This document shows, piece by piece, positions 57,816-64,000 of a DNA stretch of 64,000 nucleotides (position 1 is the stretch's first letter; each line of letters opens with the position of its first letter). The notes beneath the pieces are model-generated. The model had not been told where the DNA came from. It was given only the letters and a program-made list of their open reading frames with translations, and ran no database searches. The DNA lies in contig JAQBTV010000007.1 of assembly GCA_027624715.1 (NCBI GenBank), positions 1 to 64,000 on the forward strand, given 5' to 3'. The translations under genes were made by a program, and so were the position numbers. Origin of the DNA: Pseudomonadota bacterium (GTDB lineage: Bacteria; Pseudomonadota; Gammaproteobacteria; Burkholderiales; Eutrophovitaceae).

Positions 57816-59080
57816 TGTATTTTCTCTACCAAATATTAGGTTGGGCAAGTCTACCAATCGCTATTCTACGAGTCTTTCTTCGGAGTCGTATGGAGGCCAG
57901 TTACCGTAAAAATTTATCTGAACGTTTTGGCCTGCTAAAATTAAAACAAGATAAACCCGTGATTTGGCTACACGCAGTATCAGTCGGCGAAGTACTCTCA
58001 TGCCAGCAACTCGTCGAACACCTTGAGAGCAAATATAACGAATATAACGTACTCATCACATGCACTACACCAAGCGGACGCGAAACGGCTAAGAAATTTA
58101 GCTCTACTAGAGTAAGCGTTTCTTACTTACCCTTTGATATCAATCCTTTTATTTCGACCTTTATTCGACGCATCAAACCGATATTTCTTTTGGTCATGGA
58201 AACTGAGATATGGCCAACGCTCTACAAAGAATGTTCGAAACACGGCATACCCATTTTTATGTTGAATGCACGATTATCCGAAAAATCCATGCGGGGTTAT
58301 CTAAAATTCAAGACCCTCAGCCGACAGACGATTGAGTGCGTGACGGGTATTTTGGCGCAAACGGAAAGTGATGCATCACGACTAAGCCGCATTGGCGGAA
58401 AAGAGATACTCGTCACAGGTAACCTCAAATTCGACAGGAGAGCCACTTCTGAACAAATCAAACTGGGTCAGCGTTTTCGCGAGTTATTCGGAGAGAAAAG
58501 ACACATCGTGGTTGCAGCGAGCACCCGAGACGCAGAAGAGACACTGATCATCGATAGTTTTATAGCTCAATGCCCGGCAGACTGCTTATTGGTTTTAGTT
58601 CCTAGACACGCCCGACGATTCCCCTTAGTGATGGAGCTCATTCAGAGTCGAGGTCTCAAGGCAGTCAAACGTAGCCTGGAAGAGCCTGTCCCGGCGGATT
58701 GCCGCATCGTTCTGGGTGATTCAATGGGAGAAATGTACAGTTATTATGCTTGCTCTGATGTAGTCATTATGGGAGGTAGCTTCGTTTCATTAGGTGGACA
58801 AAACCCTCTCGAAGCCTTGTCGATTGGAAAATATGTCATTATGGGACCCCATACCTTCAACTTCAGCGATATCGTAGCAAAAGGAATAACGGCAGGCGTC
58901 ATTTGCGCTACGCAAAACATCAACGCGGCCATGTCGTCAGTCAACGACATACTCTCAGATTCGGATAGTACCCGCATAAGAAGAGAAGTAGCCATACAGT
59001 TTGTCGACGAAAATGTCGGAGCACTGCAAAAAACGATAAATTATTTAGAATCGCAAAGAAAAACCTGGCGCACTAAATAA
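57815..59080 (+). CDS. waaA: 3-deoxy-D-manno-octulosonic acid transferase (KdtA)
   Basis: Transfers Kdo to lipid A. N-terminal membrane anchor (YQILGWASLPIAILRVFL), IWLHAVSVGEVLSCQQLVEHL, LVMETEIWPTLY (catalytic Glu region), ILAQTESDASRLSRIGG and the GT30 C-terminal VIMGGSFVSLGGQNPLEALSIGKYVIMGP. About 421 aa, normal. ATG overlaps the waaC stop. Confidence 0.95.
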   Translation: MYFLYQILGWASLPIAILRVFLRSRMEASYRKNLSERFGLLKLKQDKPVIWLHAVSVGEVLSCQQLVEHLESKYNEYNVLITCTTPSGRETAKKFSSTRVSVSYLPFDINPFISTFIRRIKPIFLLVMETEIWPTLYKECSKHGIPIFMLNARLSEKSMRGYLKFKTLSRQTIECVTGILAQTESDASRLSRIGGKEILVTGNLKFDRRATSEQIKLGQRFRELFGEKRHIVVAASTRDAEETLIIDSFIAQCPADCLLVLVPRHARRFPLVMELIQSRGLKAVKRSLEEPVPADCRIVLGDSMGEMYSYYACSDVVIMGGSFVSLGGQNPLEALSIGKYVIMGPHTFNFSDIVAKGITAGVICATQNINAAMSSVNDILSDSDSTRIRREVAIQFVDENVGALQKTINYLESQRKTWRTK

Positions 59081-59090
59081 TTAAACCCCC

Positions 59091-59654
59091 TCACCCTGAT
59101 ATCACTGACTGCACACTTGCATCGTGCTCTTCAATGGGAATTTCAGGGACAATTTGAAGCGAAAAAGCTGCAGCTACTAACGTTGAGGACTCCGGTAACT
59201 TAGACATTACCGAGTCGTAATACCCTCCGCCATATCCTAGCCTTTGCCCTTTTTGGGAAAAGGCAACACCCGGAACAAGTAAAAAATCAATGTGCTGCAT
59301 ATCCAAACACTCGCTTCGCGCCGGGTCAGGTTCACGAATACCCCAACGGCCTACCAGAAGCTCCTCCGCTTTTCCACTCCAACTGTAGAATGAAATAACA
59401 TGACTTGTCGATTCAATTTTAGGAAGAACAATAGTTTTCCCCAAACGCAGCCCCTCAGCAAGAATAATGCCTGTTTCAAACTCACTCCCAAATGACATGT
59501 AAACCGCCACAACCTCGGACTGCTTAAAAGAACTCAACTCTAGAATGATTTCAGAGATATTCCTAGAGGATTCCGTACGATGAGCTTCCGGCAAGAGATT
59601 ACGCTCAGACAGAATTTTTTTTCTTAGTTGAGCTTTTTGTTTTTTGATGTCCAT
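59091..59654 (-). CDS. 5-formyltetrahydrofolate cyclo-ligase
   Basis: Converts 5-formyl-THF to methenyl-THF. Motifs: KAQLRKKILSERNLL, YMSFGSEFETGIIL, RWGIREPDP, and FLLVPGVAFSQKGQRLGYGGGYYDSVM (nucleotide loop). About 187 aa from MDIKKQKAQL; the frame continues 13 codons upstream without domain similarity. In many proteobacteria 6S RNA lies just upstream of this gene; I could not recognise it in the 210-bp gap to thiC. Confidence 0.93.
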   Translation of the reverse strand: MDIKKQKAQLRKKILSERNLLPEAHRTESSRNISEIILELSSFKQSEVVAVYMSFGSEFETGIILAEGLRLGKTIVLPKIESTSHVISFYSWSGKAEELLVGRWGIREPDPARSECLDMQHIDFLLVPGVAFSQKGQRLGYGGGYYDSVMSKLPESSTLVAAAFSLQIVPEIPIEEHDASVQSVISG

Positions 59655-59725
59655 GGCTCGGTCAAAGTTTATAAAAATGTCAAACAAACGCATGCCAAAG
59701 GTAAAATACGACTCTCGATAAATAA

Positions 59726-59780
59726 TTGGACTTTTGAGTAATATCTCACCTCTTAATAATCGGTCAAATTACAAGTCCAA
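59726..59780. other. Long inverted repeat in the fau-thiC intergenic region
   Basis: TTGGACTT (59726-59733) and GTAAT (59738-59742) pair perfectly with ATTAC (59768-59772) and AAGTCCAA (59773-59780), leaving a 4-base bulge and a ~25-base loop. It lies 85 bp upstream of thiC and 72 bp upstream of the divergent folate gene. No TPP-riboswitch core is visible here. It could be a leader RNA structure or operator; not assignable from sequence alone. Confidence 0.4.
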
Positions 59781-59864
59781 CTCATACTCACAAGTCTGCA
59801 CTATACTGTCCTATCAGCATACGTTATTTTTTTGCAATTGCCTTTCCGGCTTAAGGAGTTTTGA

Positions 59865-61739
<1,875 letters not shown>

Positions 61740-61825
61740 TCTGAGGAGAAATACCGCCTCAAAAACTGCCTACTGGATAATTACATTGGCGCCACTCGAT
61801 TCAAATACTTTGAACCAAGCTGTAC

Positions 61826-62641
61826 ATGGAAAATACACTCAACATTATCTTGATCGGAATACTGGAGGGGTTAACTGAGTTCCTACCCATATCCAGCACG
61901 GGACATTTAATCATTGCATCGAGTCTTCTTTCTTTCAACGGCGCTGAAGTAAAAGCCTTTCTTGTAGTCATACAATTAGGCGCCATTCTCGCCGTTTGTT
62001 GGCATCAACGATTAACAATCGGCAATGCCGCGAGAGAGTTGCCCCACAAAAAATGGGATAGTTTCGTCGCCAAAATCGCTGCAGCATTTATGCCCACAGC
62101 TTGCATTGGACTGATGTTTCACGATCTAATTAAAACCTATTTGTTCTCGCCAATCTCTGTGTCCTGTGCACTAATTTTGGGTGGTGTTATTATCATTTGG
62201 GTAGAACATAAAAATAAAACACCTATTGAAGTTGCGGTAGACGATATAACTGTCACCCAGGCAATAAAAATTGGCTTTTTTCAGGCACTGGCGATCTTTC
62301 CTGGAGTCTCTCGATCGGGAGCGACGATTATTGGTGGACTGACCATCGGGTTGTCCAGAAAAACCGCTACATTATTTTCTTTCCTGCTGGCGATTCCAAC
62401 GATGTTCGCAGCTACAATTTTTGATCTAACGCAACACCCAGAACTGTTAACAGCCTCCGCGCTACCAGCACTCTCCATGGGATTTTGCGTAGCCTTCATC
62501 ACAGCACTACTGACAATCAAAATCCTCATTAACTTCGTGTCAAAACACAGTTTCGCGCCCTTTGGGTACTACAGAATAATTTTTGGCGTAATCATTCTTC
62601 TCACCTGGAAGTCGGGGCTCATAACATGGCCATCAGTCTAA
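61826..62641 (+). CDS. uppP: Undecaprenyl-diphosphate phosphatase UppP (BacA)
   Basis: Regenerates undecaprenyl phosphate for peptidoglycan and LPS synthesis. Catalytic motifs GLTEFLPISSTGHLI and PGVSRSGATIIGGL within ~8 transmembrane helices. 271 aa is normal. 86 bp after thiC, same strand; convergent with the rhodanese gene. Confidence 0.96.
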   Translation: MENTLNIILIGILEGLTEFLPISSTGHLIIASSLLSFNGAEVKAFLVVIQLGAILAVCWHQRLTIGNAARELPHKKWDSFVAKIAAAFMPTACIGLMFHDLIKTYLFSPISVSCALILGGVIIIWVEHKNKTPIEVAVDDITVTQAIKIGFFQALAIFPGVSRSGATIIGGLTIGLSRKTATLFSFLLAIPTMFAATIFDLTQHPELLTASALPALSMGFCVAFITALLTIKILINFVSKHSFAPFGYYRIIFGVIILLTWKSGLITWPSV

Positions 62642-62667
62642 AGTAGACGCCTTTCCTTAGGGATGCA

Positions 62668-63123
62668 TTAACCTTGAAGCCAGGGTAGGCCGCAAAACTT
62701 CCAACCAGCAACGGTTCCACGGTGTCCAGAAGAGTCTTTATCCCCCTCAAATCCGTCAAGAATATTTATGGCCTTTGTGTAGCCCACACTAGCCGCCAAA
62801 GATGCTGCGGCATGCGATCTAGCACCACTGCGACACAGAAACATAACATAGGCATCGGTCGGAACAGTTTTCTGGAGTTGGGTTAAAAAGGCTTCATTTA
62901 TTTCGCCAGCTGGAAAAGACTGCCACTCAATCTGAATCGAATCAGGAACAACACCGACGTACGCCCATTCCGCTCTGGTTCGAACATCCACAACGTATGC
63001 GGACGATTCATTTTCAAGAATAAATTGAGTTTCCAGTGGTGTTGATGCACCAAAATAGCCCAAACTCGAGCTCATTCCCCGCATTTTGATAGCATCGATC
63101 ACTGCATTAAGGTCCATTTTCAT
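62668..63123 (-). CDS. Rhodanese-like domain protein
   Basis: About 151 aa from MKMDLNAVID, a single rhodanese domain with YVVDVRTRAEWAYVGVVPDS and active-site loop MFLCRSGARSHAAA (Cys present), ending GWKFCGLPWLQG. No signal peptide, so cytosolic. Divergent from glnA across the NtrC/sigma-54 region. Similar rhodaneses are common near glnA in betaproteobacteria; substrate unknown. Confidence 0.88.
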   Translation of the reverse strand: MKMDLNAVIDAIKMRGMSSSLGYFGASTPLETQFILENESSAYVVDVRTRAEWAYVGVVPDSIQIEWQSFPAGEINEAFLTQLQKTVPTDAYVMFLCRSGARSHAAASLAASVGYTKAINILDGFEGDKDSSGHRGTVAGWKFCGLPWLQG

Positions 63124-63152
63124 ACAATTCCATACCCGCACCACGCTAAGTA

Positions 63153-63197
63153 GCGCTATTTAAGTGCGTGAAACGTTTTTTCGCACTAAAATAGTGC
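63153..63197 (+). promoter_or_regulatory. Tandem NtrC-type enhancer sites upstream of glnA
   Basis: Two dyads with GCAC-N7-GTGC spacing as in known NtrC sites: GCGCTATTTAAGTGC at 63153-63167 (one mismatch) and GCACTAAAATAGTGC at 63183-63197 (perfect, embedded in an 11-bp-arm palindrome TTTTCGCACTA-AAA-TAGTGCGAAAA). Centres are 30 bp apart, about three helical turns, and lie roughly 98 and 128 bp upstream of the predicted glnA start point. Confidence 0.7.
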
Positions 63198-63261
63198 GAA
63201 AATATCGTCCTTGAAAGATCCGACAGGATATATTGCCCTAGAAACTATGGTTAGTATAGCC

Positions 63262-63277
63262 TGGCATAGTTTATGCA
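63262..63277 (+). promoter_or_regulatory. Sigma-54 (-24/-12) promoter of glnA
   Basis: TGGCATAGTTTATGCA matches TGGCAC-N5-TTGCA with GG (63263-63264) and GC (63275-63276) separated by exactly 10 bases. It lies 73 bp before the glnA ATG and downstream of the NtrC-type sites. Confidence 0.75.
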
Positions 63278-63349
63278 TCAAATAGGGGTGAAGTAATACA
63301 CTCAGTCTTGCTCAAATATTTCAATAATTTTAAGCTTTAGGAGAATAAA

Positions 63350-64000
63350 ATGGCATCACCCTCTGATGTACTGAAGATAATCGCTGACAATGATGTCAAA
63401 TTCGTTGATCTTCGTTTTACGGATACTCACGGCAAAGAACAACACGTGTCAGTACCCACTAGCCAGTTCGGCAAGGGTCAATTTGTAGATGGACACGCCT
63501 TTGATGGCTCATCCATTTCAGGCTGGAAAGGCATTCAAGCTTCCGATATGTTGCTGCTGCCGGATCCGGATTCGGCACGCATTGATCCCTTTACAGATGA
63601 GCCTGTTTTAAACATCAGTTGTGATGTTATCGAGCCGTCAGATAGAAAGGGATACGATCGCGACCCCAGGTCAATTGCAAAAAGAGCGGAAGCCTATCTT
63701 CAGTCCAGCGGCATTGGTGACACCGCCTATTTCGGACCTGAGCCAGAGTTTTTTATATTTGACAGTATCACCTGGGATATCAGTGCGGGCGGAAGCTTTG
63801 TAAAAATTAATTCTGAAGAGGCACCGTGGTCCTCTGGGCTGGAAATGGAAGGTGGAAACCTCGGGCATCGATCTAAAACAAAAGGGGGTTACTTTCCTGT
63901 AGCGCCAGTCGATTCATTACAGGACTTGAGGAATGCCATATGTCTCGCGCTTGAAGCCCAAGGCGTGGAAGTCGAAGTGCACCACCACGAAGTCGCCGCT
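63350..64000 (+). CDS. glnA: Glutamine synthetase type I, 3' end cut by window
   Basis: Assimilates ammonia into glutamine. 217 residues are visible from ATG 63350 (AGGAG 6 bases upstream) and open to the window edge: [54 protein letters not shown]-type motif ([12 protein letters not shown], metal Glu ligands), and [18 protein letters not shown], where the alternative continues with [12 protein letters not shown]. This is the bacterial GSI-beta type, normally adenylylated at a C-terminal Tyr outside the window. NtrC/sigma-54 elements lie upstream. Confidence 0.96.
   Translation, partial: MASPSDVLKIIADNDVKFVDLRFTDTHGKEQHVSVPTSQFGKGQFVDGHAFDGSSISGWKGIQASDMLLLPDPDSARIDPFTDEPVLNISCDVIEPSDRKGYDRDPRSIAKRAEAYLQSSGIGDTAYFGPEPEFFIFDSITWDISAGGSFVKINSEEAPWSSGLEMEGGNLGHRSKTKGGYFPVAPVDSLQDLRNAICLALEAQGVEVEVHHHEVAA

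Noticed and set aside
59655-59864. 6S RNA upstream of the folate cyclo-ligase gene
   Set aside because: The position and size would fit, but the ends of the region do not pair and I see no 6S-like central bubble flanked by long stems on the minus strand.

Overview
The window looks like core chromosome of a betaproteobacterium, moderately AT-leaning and tightly packed. The evidence is gene order: lolB-ispE-tRNA-Gln-prs-rplY-pth-ychF; yebC-ruvC-ruvA-ruvB followed by the tol-pal genes; ftsY-ftsE-ftsX-rpoH beside two M16 peptidases, rsmD, coaD and a ferredoxin; and a cytochrome aa3 oxidase locus carrying the small extras (DUF2970, a 29-residue assembly peptide, a twin-transmembrane DUF2909 protein, DUF2244) that accompany it in that class. 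I cannot name the genus.

Layout. 1-9149 (minus): yebC, ruvC, ruvA, an exported unknown, ruvB, ybgC, tolQRAB, pal, cpoB (cpoB runs off the left edge). 9150-12929: the only clearly accessory stretch, holding a decayed radical-SAM SPASM fragment, a TylF-type methyltransferase, a second coding remnant and an 820-residue chimeric surface lipoprotein. 12930-19822 (minus): ychF, pth, rplY, prs, tRNA-Gln, ispE, lolB and a TPR protein. 20058-24818 (plus): a four-gene Gld-type ABC exporter cassette, then mutM. 24820-28865 (minus): ferredoxin, coaD, rsmD and an inactive/active M16 peptidase pair. 29011-32507 (plus): ftsY, ftsE, ftsX, rpoH. 32550-40854: the cytochrome oxidase locus. 40982-45774: bioC, bioB, trmL, gpsA, secB, grxC, rhodanese. 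45990-50145 (plus): gpmA, envC-like, ctpA, moeB-like. 50185-52418 (minus): slmA, a HAD hydrolase, argB. 52558-55626 (plus): a dacA-like pseudoenzyme, ybeD, lipB, lipA. 55607-59654: three LPS-core glycosyltransferases and a folate enzyme. 59865-64000: thiC, uppP, a rhodanese and the start of glnA.

How the genes work together. Envelope upkeep dominates: Tol-Pal, LolB, LPS-core enzymes, UppP, FtsEX with an EnvC-like degenerate LytM activator, SlmA and CtpA all serve division and outer-membrane integrity. The oxidase locus carries its structural subunits and copper/heme assembly factors, but not heme A synthase (ctaA). Lipoate (lipB, lipA) and late biotin (bioC, bioB) synthesis are present in part.

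No wholly new multi-gene system is evident. The observations most worth a second look are: a DacA homologue that has lost all three catalytic motifs of its family; a lipoprotein that appears to join an FG-GAP/VCBS propeller to the tail of a subtilase-type autotransporter; a ybgC with no usable start codon except ATT; a CIRCE operator over the rpoH promoter; NtrC/sigma-54 architecture at glnA; and inverted repeats in the thiC and ABC-cassette leaders. All protein assignments are from reading sequence and recognising motifs; no database search was run.
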